64,000 nucleotides of DNA from positions 3,472,001 to 3,536,000 of the forward strand of contig OX637794.1 in assembly GCA_951802425.1 (NCBI GenBank), in the 5' to 3' direction. Both the position numbers and the translations under genes were made by a program. Positions 41,091 through 52,410 of this stretch are shown here, one piece after another. The DNA is from Clavaria fumosa (taxonomy: Eukaryota; Basidiomycota; Agaricomycetes; Agaricales; Clavariaceae). A model generated the notes under the pieces. It was given only the letters and a program-made list of their open reading frames with translations. It was not told where the DNA came from and ran no database searches. The first letter of the stretch is position 1. Every line of letters starts with the position of its first letter.

Positions 41091-42251
41091 TTATCTTAGC
41101 CAATATAATCCCTATAGCCCTTGTCCTGAGCTCTGTGGAGTCCTTAGGAGTCCTGAGGAGTCCTTGGGAGTCTGACTGGAGTCCTCAGGAGTCCTTAGGA
41201 GTCCAACTGGAGTCCTGAGGAGTCCAACTGGAGTCTGACTGGAGTCTGACTGGAGTCTGACTGGAGTCTGACTGGAGTCTGACTGGAGTCTGACTGGAGT
41301 CCTGAGGAGTCCAACTGGAGTCCTGAGGAGTCTGACTGGAGTCCTCAGGAGTCTGACTGGAGTCCTCAGGAGTCCAACTGGAGTCCTGAGGAGTCCAACT
41401 GGAGTCCTGAGGAGTCCGACTGGAGTTTGACTGGAGTCTGGCTGGAGTCCTCAGGAGTCCTTAGGAGTCCAACTGGAGTCCTGAGGCACTGCACAGAGTC
41501 ATGAAGTCAATTCTGACTGTAATAACTGACTGCAAATACTCCTTGAGATTTTGCCTGCAATCTGCATGGAGTCCTTGAGGAGTCTGAGTGGAGTCCTCAG
41601 GACTCCAGTCAGACTCCTCAGGACTCCAGTTAGACTCCTCAGGACTTCAGTTGGACTCCTCAGGACTCCATGCAGATTGCAGGCCAAGTCTCAAGGAGTA
41701 TTTCCAGTCAGTTATTACAGTCAGAATTGACTTCATGACTCTGTGAAGTGCCTCAGGACTCCAGTTGGACTCCTCAGGACTCCAGTCAAACTCTTCAGGA
41801 CTCCAGTCAGACTCCTGAAGACTCCAGTCGGACTTCTCAGGACTCCAGTTGGACTCCTCAGGACTCCAGTTGGACTCCTCAGGACTCCAGTTGGACTCCT
41901 CAGGACTCCAGTCAGACTCCTGAAGACTCCAGTCAGACTCCTCAGGACTCCAGTTGGACTCCTCAGGACTCCAGTTGGACTCCTCAGGACTCCAGTCGGA
42001 CTCCTCAGGACTCCAGTTGGACTCCTCAGGGCTCCAGTTGGACTCCTGAAGACTCCAGTCAGACTCCTGAAGACTCCAGTCAGACTCCTCAGGACTCCAG
42101 TTGGACTCCTCAGGACTCCAGTTGGACTCCTCAGGACTCCAGTTGGACTCCTAAGGACTCCTGAGGACTCCTCAGGACTCCAGTCAGACTCCTAAGGACT
42201 CCACAGAGCTCAGGACAAGGGCTATAGGGATTATATTGGCTAAGATAACTG

Positions 42252-42328
42252 TGGCTGCATGGCATAGCTGGTAATTGCATTTCCAAGCGACACAAAGATC
42301 TGGGTTCGACTCCAGCTGGTGACATTTT
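42252..42328 (+). ncRNA. tRNA-like Pol III promoter unit in R, right arm
   Basis: An A box TGGCATAGCTGG (42260-42271) and a B box GGTTCGACTCC (42303-42313) both match the Pol III consensus (TRGCNNAGYNGG and GGTTCGANTCC), with 31 bp between them. TTTT follows at 42325. The acceptor and T stems pair poorly, so it is a tRNA-derived (SINE-like) unit and not a working tRNA gene. Confidence 0.5.
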
Positions 42329-42816
42329 CTTCAGCTGTGTTAGGACTCCATTGGACTCCGTGTGGACTCCAGTGGACTCCAATGGACTCCATGTGGACTC
42401 CAATGGGACTGCTCCAATGGACTCCAGTGGACTCCAGTCCATGGCTGGAGTCCACTGGAGTCCACTGGAGTCCACTGGAAGAAATTCCATTGGACTCCTG
42501 GCCAAGTCCGACAAAGTCCTTGCTGGCTCCAATGGAGTCCTTGTTGGCTCCGATAGAGTCCTTGCTGGCTCTGATAGAATCCTTGTTGGCTCCAATAGAG
42601 TCCTTGCTGGCTCCAATGGAGTCCTTGTTGGCTCCAATGGAGTCCTTGTTGGCTCCAATGGAGTCCTTGCTGGCTCCAATGGAGTCCTTGCTGGCTCCAA
42701 TGGAGTCCTTGTTGGCTCCAATAGAGTCCTTGCTGGCTCCAATGGAGCTGGTTGGACTCCAATGGACTCCATTGGAGTCCAGTGGAGTCCATCGGAATGG
42801 GTGGCCAAGTGTAAAG

Positions 42817-43234
42817 TCCTCGGTTGTGGGAGTAGTGTTGGGGGAGGAGTTGGCAGAGGAAGTGAGGGTTGTGGGGACATTGGTCCCCAGAAGTAATCTG
42901 GAAAGGGAGCTTGCAATGCTCTGACAGCAAGTTGCAGAACCCACATGGAAGACAATGTGGGTAGGGAAATTGAGGGGGGAGGTAGGGCTAGAAATGGATC
43001 TAGCAGCAGTGGAGTGTTAGTTGGAGGAGGCATGGAAGGGCACAAAAGGCAAGTCTTTGAACTTTCTTAGCATTCTGCAGCTTTACTGAACTTGCAGATT
43101 CGTAGGGAAAGGCAAGGAAGTGGAGGGAACATGGGGAGAGTTGACGAAAGTACCCACATCCAAAATCATGGACACAGAGATCGTGGAGTTGAGGGCATGG
43201 ATAGTGGATGTGGAGAGGGAGTTTGAGGTACTCC
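42817..43234 (+). pseudogene. Probable continuation of the family F antisense gene
   Basis: Short broken frames read ELAEEVRVVGTLVPRSN and IMDTEIVELRAWIVDVEREF, a charged heptad-like helix similar in kind to the region after the cysteine cluster in the family D antisense protein. Stops break it. Assignment to the F1 antisense gene rests on its position beyond R. Confidence 0.35.
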
Positions 43235-43951
43235 ATGGAGATTGGGCAGTCAATGACATGAATTCCTTGCAATAGAGTATTGTAATTACAATAAATAGCT
43301 ATTGCAAGAGATGACTGTAAGTGTATTGCAAGACATGACAATACAGCCTCTGTGACAACTGTGATGCACTTGTCCCAAAGTGGACAATAGCCATGCAATA
43401 CATGTCCCTTTCAGGCCTGCCCTGCACACTCAGCCAGTAAGCCAGAATAGGAATGCTGGTCAAACAATGGCAAACAAAATATGCTAAAAATAAAAACAAA
43501 AACTCGAAATTGAGCAGCCCTGTGCCTGGTCCTTCCAGTACAGGTTACCAATCAGGCATAGCTGCTTTTGGTAAGCTGCTATGACCATGGGAAAGTTTTT
43601 GCATGGCTTGCAAAATATGATTTTTTATACACCAAAAAATCAGCAAAAATCAGGAGATTCCAAATCTGGACACCCCACATTTGTATCTGCCTTGGTTCAG
43701 TGTCAATTTGCAAAATACACAGAAAATATTCATTTTCCACAATTCTGCAGTACTCTGCAGTACTCTGGCTTGAAAATGGATAGTGAAGGATACACACACT
43801 ACTTGTGGACATATGGGGAGGGTGTAGATTAGTTTAACAACCCACCCACCATCTCTGTCACCTCCCTGGAATCCATTACTAGGAATTAGGGTTATTGGCC
43901 TGGGAGCATGGCTATTTGTTATATTGCAAATTCCAGCCTTTCTGAGCTATC
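43235..43951. repeat. Half copy of palindrome P (P3)
   Basis: One arm and the start of the spacer of P, from GCAGTCAATGAC through GAGCTATCTTC. It lacks the second arm; a truncated D LTR follows directly. The left part keeps the TTGCAA-rich outer zone. Confidence 0.7.
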
Positions 43952-44172
43952 TTCTGTTCTGATTTCTTCTTGGGTATTGTTTCTGTTTGACAAATAGGGA
44001 CATGTATATATGTGGCAGCACAACACATACATTGAGGCCAAAGTCCCATAAGTTTCTAATTCTGCTATCTGTTCTCCTGTTTGTCCAATACTGACTCCAA
44101 TTGGACTCCAATCTACATATCTCCACTCCACTCTGCTAACTCCTCCACTACTAATGTGATAGAACTGTGACA
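43952..44172 (+). mobile_element. Family D LTR, 5'-truncated (copy D3)
   Basis: The last 220 bp or so of a D LTR ending AACTGTGACA. The first 500 bp are replaced by P3. The D leader and gag follow. Confidence 0.75.
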
Positions 44173-44210
44173 GTATATTTGAACTTCAAGCCTTGTATAT
44201 ACAACTAACA

Positions 44211-45088
44211 ATGCCTACAACATGGTCTGGTGCTCAACTTCTTCTACCTCTGGTCACCAACAACATTGACATCCCAGAACTGGCTGACAATACTCCGACT
44301 CTGAGTGTGTCCAGACCCCCAGAACATGACAAAGAGTCAGAGCCCTCAGTCACTGATGACAATGACAAGCTAAATGAACCCCCGACACCTCAAGCCAAGT
44401 GTGAACTAACTCCAGCACATCTCCTTCAGGAGATCATTAGCACTAACAAGCACCCAGAGATGGTTAAACCACACAATCCTGACACCTTCAATGGCTTGGA
44501 TGCCAAGAAGTTGAAAAGCTTCTTGGTCCAATGCCATTTGAACTTCCTTGATCACCCAAGGGTGTTCAAGTCCAACTCTCACAAGGTCTACTATGTTCTT
44601 TCTTTTCTCTGGGGCTTTGCCTTGGAATGGTTTGAGCCAATGGTCCTGGATGATGAAGGCAATCTGGTCCTCTTGAACTATAAAATGTTTGTTTCCCAGC
44701 TTACCGAAAATTTTGGCATGTACAATGCAATCCACAAGGTGGAGTTCAAGCTCGAATGCCTCTGGATGCATGAGGACCAGAAGTTGACAAAATATATCAT
44801 TTCATTTAACAGATTTGCATCTATGGTCTGTTGGGATGAGTGTGCACTCAGCAGCAGTTCTACAAGGGACTTGCCAGCCACATCAAAGATGAACTGGCCT
44901 GCATTAACCACTCCGCAGACTCTGTGAGCAAGCCAGTGTGATTGATGGCCATTATTGGGCTCAGCAGCAGGAGATCTCTCAGGACTCTGTTAAGGCTCCA
45001 ACGCCTAACACCACCAATAAAAAGGAGACTTCAGATAATTCCAAGTCCCCCAACACTACTGGTGCTAATACCAAGTCCAAGAAACCAT
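44211..45088 (+). pseudogene. Family D gag fragment (D3)
   Basis: ATG 44211 starts MPTTWSGAQ, with Trp at codon 5 where D2 has a stop. The frame follows D2 gag through LKSFLVQCHLNFLDHPRVF. A 1-bp deletion near 44850 (GCACTCAGCAGCAG against GCATTGCAGCAGCAG) then shifts it to a stop at 44927. Homology to D gag continues to 45088, where an inverted segment begins. Many CpG sites of D2 read TpG or CpA here. Confidence 0.8.
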
Positions 45089-45886
45089 AGTATAGGTAGT
45101 TGGGTTTGCCATAAACAGGAGGTGAAGGGATTAGAGGAACATACAGAAGTTCCTTTTCTGCCCATTGAAGGGGGCAACAGCTAGGTCCAGCATCATCTTT
45201 ATGGCACTGTAAAAATAAGGTTCTGGGCCTCAGGCACTCAGTATCACTTGGAGAGGGTCACAGGGGTCATCCTCCAGGTCAGGTCACGTGTATCTACACA
45301 GTAAAAATTTCATGTGGTTCTGTTACACACCACAGGCAAGGGAAAAGGAGAAGAGGATGATAGGGGCTGAGCTGTGACAATGTGTCACAGTTTGAAATTA
45401 AGGGTCCAGGCTAGCTGGGTTAGAACATGGGGCTAGGGTGGACAGGCGGATGTTAGTATTATATCAGACTGGGTCTCACACAACTTAAGGGTAAGGTCAT
45501 GATGACAATACTAACATAAGGGGAAAAGAGTACAAATAGGAAAAGACGAAGTATATATACTGAACACTTCAGCATTTGCTGGCATTCCCACACTCGGACC
45601 TCTCAGATCACATGACACACCTAGGCCCAAGTCAGGTGATCTCTCGATTACATAATCCTCCACCACAGGTCATGTGACCTTCCAACTATCTTCTCTTGTT
45701 TCTCCACGACTCCTCTTTTGGGATGGCTTAGGTAAGCAATCCTAACACAGAGTCAGTTTTCCATCCTGACCCAGATGAGCCTTCCTTGCATCACTGGAGC
45801 TACTGGAGTTTCCAGAGCCTTCAGTGGATTTGGAACCAGAATTCCCAGAAGTTGAACTGGAGTTTGCTGGATGCATTTCTGATGGA
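45089..45886. other. Inverted segment joining family A 5' end and family D gag
   Basis: In order: family A gag start and leader on the minus strand (45089-45471), an A LTR (45472-45747), then D gag in reverse complement (45748-45886). Flipping this 798-bp segment would make D gag continuous at the left join, place the A LTR in plus orientation inside D gag, and join A gag to its plus-strand remainder at 45887. The left joint shares CCAT with the other end. Confidence 0.7.
45472..45747 (-). mobile_element. Family A LTR within the inverted segment
   Basis: 276 bp, from TATCAGACTGGGTC to AATCCTAACA. Its outer side touches D gag (CAGAGTCAGTTTTCC), showing that this A element had inserted into D3. 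Confidence 0.8.
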
Positions 45887-46098
45887 CCTGGTGAAGGTCC
45901 TCTTTGCTCTGAGCAAAATTGTTGGAGATGGATTCACTGCAGAATGGGCAAATATGAAGGCAGAAGAGATCCTGGGTAGTGGCAAGACCAGAACCTGGGC
46001 AGAGTTTGTGGAGGAGGTGAAGCAAGCATTTGATGACCCAAACAACCACATGACTGCCCTTGCAGATATTGCAGGGTTGAAACAGGGTGCCATGATGG
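45887..46098 (+). pseudogene. Family A gag fragment, plus orientation
   Basis: The frame DLVKVLFALSKIVGDGFTAE to GLKQGAMM matches the middle of A1 gag. It starts at the right inversion joint and is cut at 46098/46099 by an F-type LTR. Confidence 0.75.
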
Positions 46099-47181
46099 TG
46101 TCAGGACCCATCCATTTTTACCAACTGTCACGGTCCTATCCAGTCACCCAGCCACCTTTGAATACCTCCAAAATACCTCTGATACATCTCCAATGCATCT
46201 CCACTCCAACTCCGGCACCTCCACTCCAACTCTGCCTTCTCTGCTCCAATTCTGCTCCGACTCCGCTCTGGGGTCCGAAACTCTGGTCCAGACTTTTGTC
46301 AGACTTCAATATCAGTCCTTCGGACTGAATGGACTTTGTTTCTAGCATGTTCCTTGGTGCTAGTCCATGGTTAGTAACCATTGGGACAATGCCCACTACC
46401 CATGGGAACTTATTCTTTGCCTTACATGTATCATCTATGCCTTTCTCACTCCTCAGGTGAAATTATTGTAGATATTTGATATATTCATGTTTCACAGTCT
46501 GCCCTATGCCCTACCCTAGTAGCATATAAGCCCCCATGTATCTCCATGATCCTCAGTTCGAATATTAACGTTATTTCTGGTCCTTGCCACTTGGTCCATG
46601 CGTTAAGGGACTTTGTCCTCACTGTTCTTGACAGTCCTGACGAGTTCCACAAAACTCCGGCAGACTCCGACGGACTCCAGGCAATTTCCCTTCAGACTTC
46701 ATCCTTCCTTGTCCTGGAAAGCAAAGTATTGGGACACGTATACATGTGGTGGCAAAACCCATAAGTTGAGGCCACAGTCCCAACCCCTTTGACCCCCTTC
46801 TATTCTCTCCTTATGTGTAGAGGAGAAGTCCTCGCACAACTCCGATCCAGACTCCGACTGGACTCCGCTCCGCCCTGGCTTCGCCTTTGCCCCCCTTTCT
46901 TGGTCTCCTCTACACTACCCTACTCCTTCTGGGAGCAAAGAATCAGATCTTAACACCAACCCAATTCGACTCTATCACCGCCCATGACCTCCTGACACCC
47001 CCTCACCACCTCGCGGACCATCCTACGCACTTCTGAAACCCGCCTTCTTCTTCCGGAGCCCTCCCGGGCTTCCATTGCCTTGATACGACACTCGCAACCA
47101 CAATGCTATACTCACGTCACCCCCCGCCACCTCACCCTACATGTGTCTACCACCCGAACCTGCCAAATCGATGCGCGACAC
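46099..47181 (+). mobile_element. F-type LTR (F3), left part, with solo LTR E1 inside
   Basis: The pieces 46099-46125 (TGTCAGGACCCATCC) and 46961-47181 are the diverged start of an F LTR. It continues at 57325-58246 after the next insertion. E1 separates the first two pieces. F3 itself inserted into family A gag. Confidence 0.65.
46126..46955 (+). mobile_element. Family E solo LTR (E1)
   Basis: 830 bp from TGTCACGGTCC to GATCTTAACA. Perfect flanks CCAAC lie at 46121-46125 and 46956-46960. It shares its last 60 bp with the C LTR. Confidence 0.9.
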
Positions 47182-47659
47182 TGTCATGGTCCTATCCAGT
47201 CACCCAGCCACCTTTGAATACCTCCAAAATACCTCTGAAACATCTCTGACGCATCTCCACTCCAACTCCAGCACCTGTACTTTTCACTCCCCCACCTATT
47301 CCTATAGGAGTCTGATCAGAATGATTGGACTCCTAGGAATCCTATAGGAATGAATCAAAGTCCTAAGAGTCTGATAGGAATGGATTGGAATCCTATAGGA
47401 TTCTGATTGGAATGGGCCATCAGTGTTACAGTGACATTCTGATAAATTTCTGATGAATTTCCGATAAATTTCTGATAAATTTCCTACCCAAATTTCAAGT
47501 ACAGGTACAACAGGTTGTTGTTGCAGTCAATGATGTAGATTCCTTGCAATAAACTATTGTAATTGCAATAGGTGGCCATTGCAAGAATGACTGTCAGCAT
47601 ATTGCAAGGCATTACAATACAGCCCTCTGTGAAAGCTGTGATCCTTCGATCTCAATGTG

Positions 47660-47950
47660 TATCAGACTGGGTCTCACACAACTTAAGCGTAAGGTCATGA
47701 CGACAATACTAAGATAAGGGGAAAAGAGTACAAAAAAGGAAAAGCGAAAGTACTTATAGCGAACGCTTCGGCACTTGCCGGCGTTCCCACGCTCGGACCC
47801 TCAGATCACGTGATGTGCCCAGGCCCCAGGTCATGTGATCTTACATGATTACATAATCCGACCCAGCCACAGGTCATGTGACCTTCCAACAACCCTCCCC
47901 AGTTTCTCCACAACTGCACTTTGGGATGGCTTACATAAGTGACCCTAACA
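47660..47950 (-). mobile_element. Family A 3' LTR (A1)
   Basis: 291 bp. Flanked on the outside by ATGTG (47655-47659), which recurs at 53276-53280. On the minus strand it runs TGTTAGGGTC...CTGATA. The polypurine tract AAGAGGGGGGTGA precedes it. Confidence 0.95.
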
Positions 47951-50900
47951 TCACCCCCCTCTTAAGGCTGGGTGTCCCGACCAGCTAGCTTGGCCTTGTC
48001 GGGGTGAGCAAGGAAGAAGTCCCAGAGAAGCAGTGCCACATTGGTGAGGTTCCATTGTGGCTCCCAAGTGTTCTCCTCTACAGGGTATCCCAACCACTTC
48101 ACCAGGTATCTCACTCCATGCCCCACCTTCTTAACATCAAGGATTGCCTCCACATCATACTCCAGGTGGTCATCATCAATCGTAGGGGGCGGAGGGGGAG
48201 GCAGGTTCTGAGAAGGGAAGGAAGGGGGGTGGTATGGTGTCAACAGCAACTCATTGAAGACCCGATGGATGCGCCAGGCCCGAGGGAGCTTGAGGCGATA
48301 CCCAGCAGGTCCCACCTTCTCCTCAACTGCAAAGGGGCCTGCTCTCTTGTTGTCAAGCTTTTTACAGGGCCGGTCCATCTTCAAGTTTCTAGTATCCAGC
48401 CAGACCAGATCTCCCTCAGAGTACTCCCGACTTGGGCATTTCCCCATATCATAGCTCTTCTTCATCGCTGCCACTGCCTTCTCCATTGCCTCCTTGGCTG
48501 CTCTTCGGGACTCCGTGAGCTTAGCCATCCACTTGTCCGCCACCGGGTTCACCTCAGAAGGTGGCCGGAGCCCCCCATTCCATGGGTGTTGTCCATAATC
48601 GAGGAAGAAAGGTGTCTGTCCTGTTGCTGAGTGCTCATGATTATTAAGAGCAAACTCCGCAGTGGACAACCATTCAGGCCAGTCATCCTGGAGATGGTCC
48701 ACGTAAGCCCGGAGATAGATCTCCATCTCCTGATTCGCCCGTTCCGTCTGTCCATCAGTCTGTGGATGAAAGGCAGTACTTGGATTTGCCTTTACCCGGA
48801 TCATGGAGTAGAACTCCTTCATGAAGCGGGACACGAACTGGGACCCCCGGTCACTCACAACCTTGTGAGGGACTCCATGGTCACGAAACACTCGATCCCG
48901 GAGGAGACGTGCCACTCCAAGTCCTGTGAGGTCGAGCCCAATCGCTTTGAGCAGTGTCCGTTTCGTGAATTTGTCGACAATAACAAGGATGGCATTATGT
49001 CCACGGGAGAGGGGGAGGGGACCAACTATGTCCCATGAGATCACCGACCAGGGACCATCGGGCACCAGATGGGGGTGCAGTGGGGCAGCACGCTTGGTAC
49101 GGTCAGGCTTCGTCCGCTGGCATGTCTCACACCCCTGGGCATACCGATCCGCATCTTTTACCATGTCCGGCCACCAATAACCCTTCACTAGTGCTGCTCT
49201 CAACTTCCGGGGCCCAGGGTGTCCAGCAGCGGGGAGGTCATGCTCAAACTCGAGAATGGCCTCATGAGCTCCTAGGGGGACCCAAGCAACTTTCCCCTTT
49301 CGCCAGAGTCCAGCACGATCTCGTGTCCACTCATCATCAAGCTCCTCCGGCTTCTGTATGTGTACCGCACTATTTTTCTGGAGTAGTGTCTCCATTTCCG
49401 ATGTGAATGACACACGGACTTCCATTTCCGGGAAAACCTGCACCGGTGCATCCTCCTCCACCATCTCTCCATAGTCCGGTCTCTGGGAGAGTGCATCTGC
49501 CTTTGTATTCGACTTGCCAGTGCGATACTTTATCTCAAAGTCAAAGCACTGGAGCTCTCCAACCCAACGAACCTGCCTCGGCTTCAACTTCTGGGGCTTC
49601 CGGAAGTACTGGAGGTTTGCATGGTCCGTCCAGATCTCAATCGTCTCCTCTGCTCCAATGAGGTATGCTCGCCACTCACGAAGTGCCCGAATCACAGCCA
49701 AGAACTCCTTGTCGTACACATTGTAGTTCTTCTCAGCTGCAGTGAGGGCCTTGGAGATATAGTCAACAACTCTCCAGGTTCCATCCGTCTGCTGCTGCGA
49801 GAGCACTCCACCAGTTGCCAGGTTGCTTGCATCTGTCTCTACCTTCCATCTCCCTTTGTCCTGAGGCAGAGCCAAGACCGGGGCCGATACGAGTGCCTGG
49901 CGGAGATCTCGGAAGGCTGCTTCCTCCTCCTCCTCCCATTTCCATGGAACATTCCCAGTCAGCCAGAAGAGTGGCTTTGCCTGGGCAGAAAGATTCGGGA
50001 TGTGCCGGCAGAGGTAGTTCAGCATCCCATTGAACCTCTGGACATCCTTCACATTCTTAGGACGTGGCCAATCTCGGACTGCCGCACCCTTGGCCGGATC
50101 ATGCTCTAGTCTGTTGTGGGAGATCTTCATCCCCAGGAAGATGATCTCACTCTTCTCAAACTCGCATTTACTGAGTTTGAGACACAACCCATTCTCTCCA
50201 AACTTCCTCAAGACCCGATCCATCCAGTACCGGTGTGTAGCCAAGTCCTCTGCAAACACAATGACATCATCCACATAGGCCCTCACATGTCCTCCTGCAA
50301 TCTCCTCCCTCAACACATGATTCATGAAGTGTTGGAAGGTAGCAGGGGCATTCTGCAGTCCAAACCACATGACAGCTGGTTCAAAGAGTCCACGGGGTGT
50401 CAGGAAGGCGCAGCAGTGCTGGTGCTCGGGCCAGACCTGCATAGATGGGAAACCTCCCTTTGCATCAATCTTAGAGTAGATTGACGCTCCTTTAAGCACA
50501 TCCACTGTGTCTCGGATGCGGGGGAGGGGGTACTTGTCCTTGATCAGGTGTGCATTCAGCCTCGAGTAGTCAATGATTGGCTGCAGTTTGTCCTTCTCTT
50601 GTTTGAAGAAGAAGGGGCTGGCATATGGGGATTTCGAGGGCCGGATTCGTCCAGAAGCAAGCTGCTCATCCACCCAACAGTTCATCTCCACCATCTCCTG
50701 CCGTGTCAAAGAATACAGCTTGGAGGAGAGGTGCTCAGGGTCCTTTTTGAACTCGATCTTAATATCGAAGTCTGGTCGGGAGCAGGGAAGTTCATCCCAC
50801 TTCGCTTCACTAAACACCAAAGGGTAGCAGCTGGGCCAATCGGGGGTAGGGCCAGAGTTGGGAAAACGGGTGTCCAGAATACTCATGGATGCGAGGGTAC

Positions 50901-51792
50901 TCGTTTTCAGGGGTGCAGAGGCTCGAGGGGATGGGGAACACTGTGGGGGGCAGCGGGTAAGGCTCAGTTCTGCCTTCTGCCAGTTGATATCCAGGTTATG
51001 CCGCTTGAGCCAGTCATGCCCAAGGATGACCTTGTGGGACTGGGTCTTTCCCAGCAGAAAGTGGATCCGCTCCTGGTGGTCACCAACTCTCACCAGCACC
51101 TCTATCCCATACCGGACCTTTCCATTCCTGTTCTGTGTCCCATCCACATTATACATGGTGATTGGGTTCAGCAGGAGAGATGGCTCCAGTCCCACTCCTT
51201 TTGCCCACTCCAAATCCATGAAGCAGTTGGTGCACCCTGAGTCAACAAGGGCCTTCATTGTGGTCCCTTTGCCAGTGCTGAAAGCCTCCAAGTGCACCTG
51301 GATGGCTAGCTCTCGTGGCACATGTTTCTGCACTTCTGGCTGCACTCTGGTTAGGCACTCTGCCAGTCTCACTTCCTCCTTCACCTCAGCCCCAATTCGG
51401 GTATGTCTCCGCTGCAAGATGGTATATTGGGGTATACTTGCAGCAGGCACAGGGACGGAAAGGGGGCTGGCACACTTCTTCTCCCCAGTGGGAGTCCTCC
51501 TCTCTCCCTCACACAGCTCTATGCAGGCTCGGAGCCATGCAATCTCTTTCTCATATCCCTCCGCCATTTGGGGGGCACATGGTGCTGCCCAGGTTTGGGC
51601 CCTTGTGACCTGCAGACATGTATCAGGCAGGGGGCAGAAATGGACAGCATGGCCAGTCTGGTGGCATCGGAAACAACATCTCTCATCAGCAGGGGCCCAT
51701 CCTCGGGCCATGGCCACATCCGGAGTACACAGCAGAGGGGTCACAAGAGGTCGTGAAATGGTCACGGCAGGTCGTGGTAGGGTCGCGGTGGG
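47951..51792 (-). CDS. Family A pol: protease, RT, RNase H, integrase, chromodomain (A1)
   Basis: Open for over 1270 codons after a single TGA that ends gag (51793). Counting from the codon at 51765, a CCHC knuckle (CFRCHQTGHAVHFC, 31-44) is followed by the protease (LVDSGCTNCF, about 175). RT holds KIDAKGGFPSM and YVDD (497-500), and RNase H follows (ETDASNLATGGV, WTDHANLQYF). The integrase zinc-binding part (GHPGPRKLR...CETCQR) leads to the triad Asp912, Asp972, Glu1008 (D-35-E). A chromodomain (EYDVEAILDVKKVGHGVRY, KWLGYP) lies near the end. All catalytic residues are present. A Ty3/gypsy chromovirus; probably competent or nearly so if the gag-pol stop is bypassed. Confidence 0.93.
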
Positions 51793-52410
51793 TCATGCGG
51801 GGGTTGCAATGGGTTGCGGTGTCCATTCCATGACTATTGCGTCAAATCGCCTTTGCCGGGCATCCAGTCTTTCTGCCAGCACTTTCCATTCTCCATAAGT
51901 CTCTGGCATTGGGGAGACACCATAGATCCTCTCCACCAACCTCCTACTCAAGTTCAACTCCAGCCAATGGACCAGGATTCCTGAGTCCTTTTCTGCACTC
52001 AACTCCGCCTGTCGGAACAGCGTCTCGAATCTCGCGAAGAACTCTGGTGCCGTCATGGCACCCTGTTTCAACCCTGCAATATCGGCAAGGGCAGTTGCAC
52101 AGTTGTTCGGGTCATCAAACGCCCGCTTCGTCTCCTCCACAAACTCCACCCAGGTTCCGGCCTCGCCACTACCCAGGATCTCTTCCACTTTTATATTCGC
52201 CCATTCAGCAGCGAATCCATCTCCAGTAATTTTGCTCAAAGCAAAGAGGACCTTCACCAGGTCTGTAGCATAGGTAGTCGGGTTCGCCATAAACAAGAGG
52301 CGAAGTGATCGGAGGAACGTATGGAAGTTCCTTTTCTGCCCATCAAAGGGGGCAACAGATAGGTCAAGCCTCATAGGTTGGGCTATGGGCGGGGCGACAT
52401 GGTCTGCCAT
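51793..52410 (-). CDS. Family A gag (A1)
   Basis: Starts at ATG 52410 (MADHVAPPIAQPM) and ends at TGA 51793, 205 residues. It holds the capsid-like domain: FDGQKRNFHTFLRSLRLLF, YATDLVKVLFALSKITGDG, FVEETKRAFDDPN, LAERLDARQ. The zinc knuckle lies beyond the TGA in the same frame, so stop readthrough would give Gag-Pol. The C-terminal codons run into an 11-bp GGTCRYG-type tandem repeat (51741-51823 on plus). Confidence 0.88.
   Translation of the reverse strand: MADHVAPPIAQPMRLDLSVAPFDGQKRNFHTFLRSLRLLFMANPTTYATDLVKVLFALSKITGDGFAAEWANIKVEEILGSGEAGTWVEFVEETKRAFDDPNNCATALADIAGLKQGAMTAPEFFARFETLFRQAELSAEKDSGILVHWLELNLSRRLVERIYGVSPMPETYGEWKVLAERLDARQRRFDAIVMEWTPQPIATPA

Larger units (their letters stand above)
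40701..42816. repeat. Palindromic element R with 21-bp tandem arrays
   Basis: The ends CTTTACACTGGTCCACCC and, inverted, CTTTACACTTGGCCACCC are TIRs. The whole element folds back about a centre near 41610. The arms hold arrays of a 21-bp unit (GACTCCAGTTGGACTCCTCAG and variants): 41133-41490 in one orientation and 41750-42200 in the other, plus a distinct 21-bp array (GAGTCCTTGCTGGCTCCAATG) at about 42510-42750. Frames through these arrays give seven-residue repeats and are not taken as genes. The ends resemble those of element Q (47280-55078). Inserted in F1. Confidence 0.7.

Noticed and set aside
41743..42195. Long repetitive frames (TPVGLLR or QDSSWTP units) in the 21-bp arrays of R
   Set aside because: Because 21 is divisible by 3, every frame of the array stays open in both strands. 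Five overlapping frames are open over 42131-43045 alone, so openness is not evidence of a gene.
41133..42200. CRISPR array
   Set aside because: Repeats are contiguous 21-bp units without unique spacers, in a eukaryotic transposon setting.
42252..42328. A functional tRNA gene
   Set aside because: The A and B boxes are intact, but the acceptor stem pairs at only four of seven positions and the T stem poorly; no clear anticodon arm. Kept as a tRNA-derived unit only.
48004..51898. Many plus-strand frames across element A1 (up to 346 codons)
   Set aside because: They are antisense shadows of the intact A1 pol frame. They show no family motif and do not persist as frames in copy Y beyond what the pol codons force. 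I did not treat them like the family D antisense ORF, which lies outside pol.
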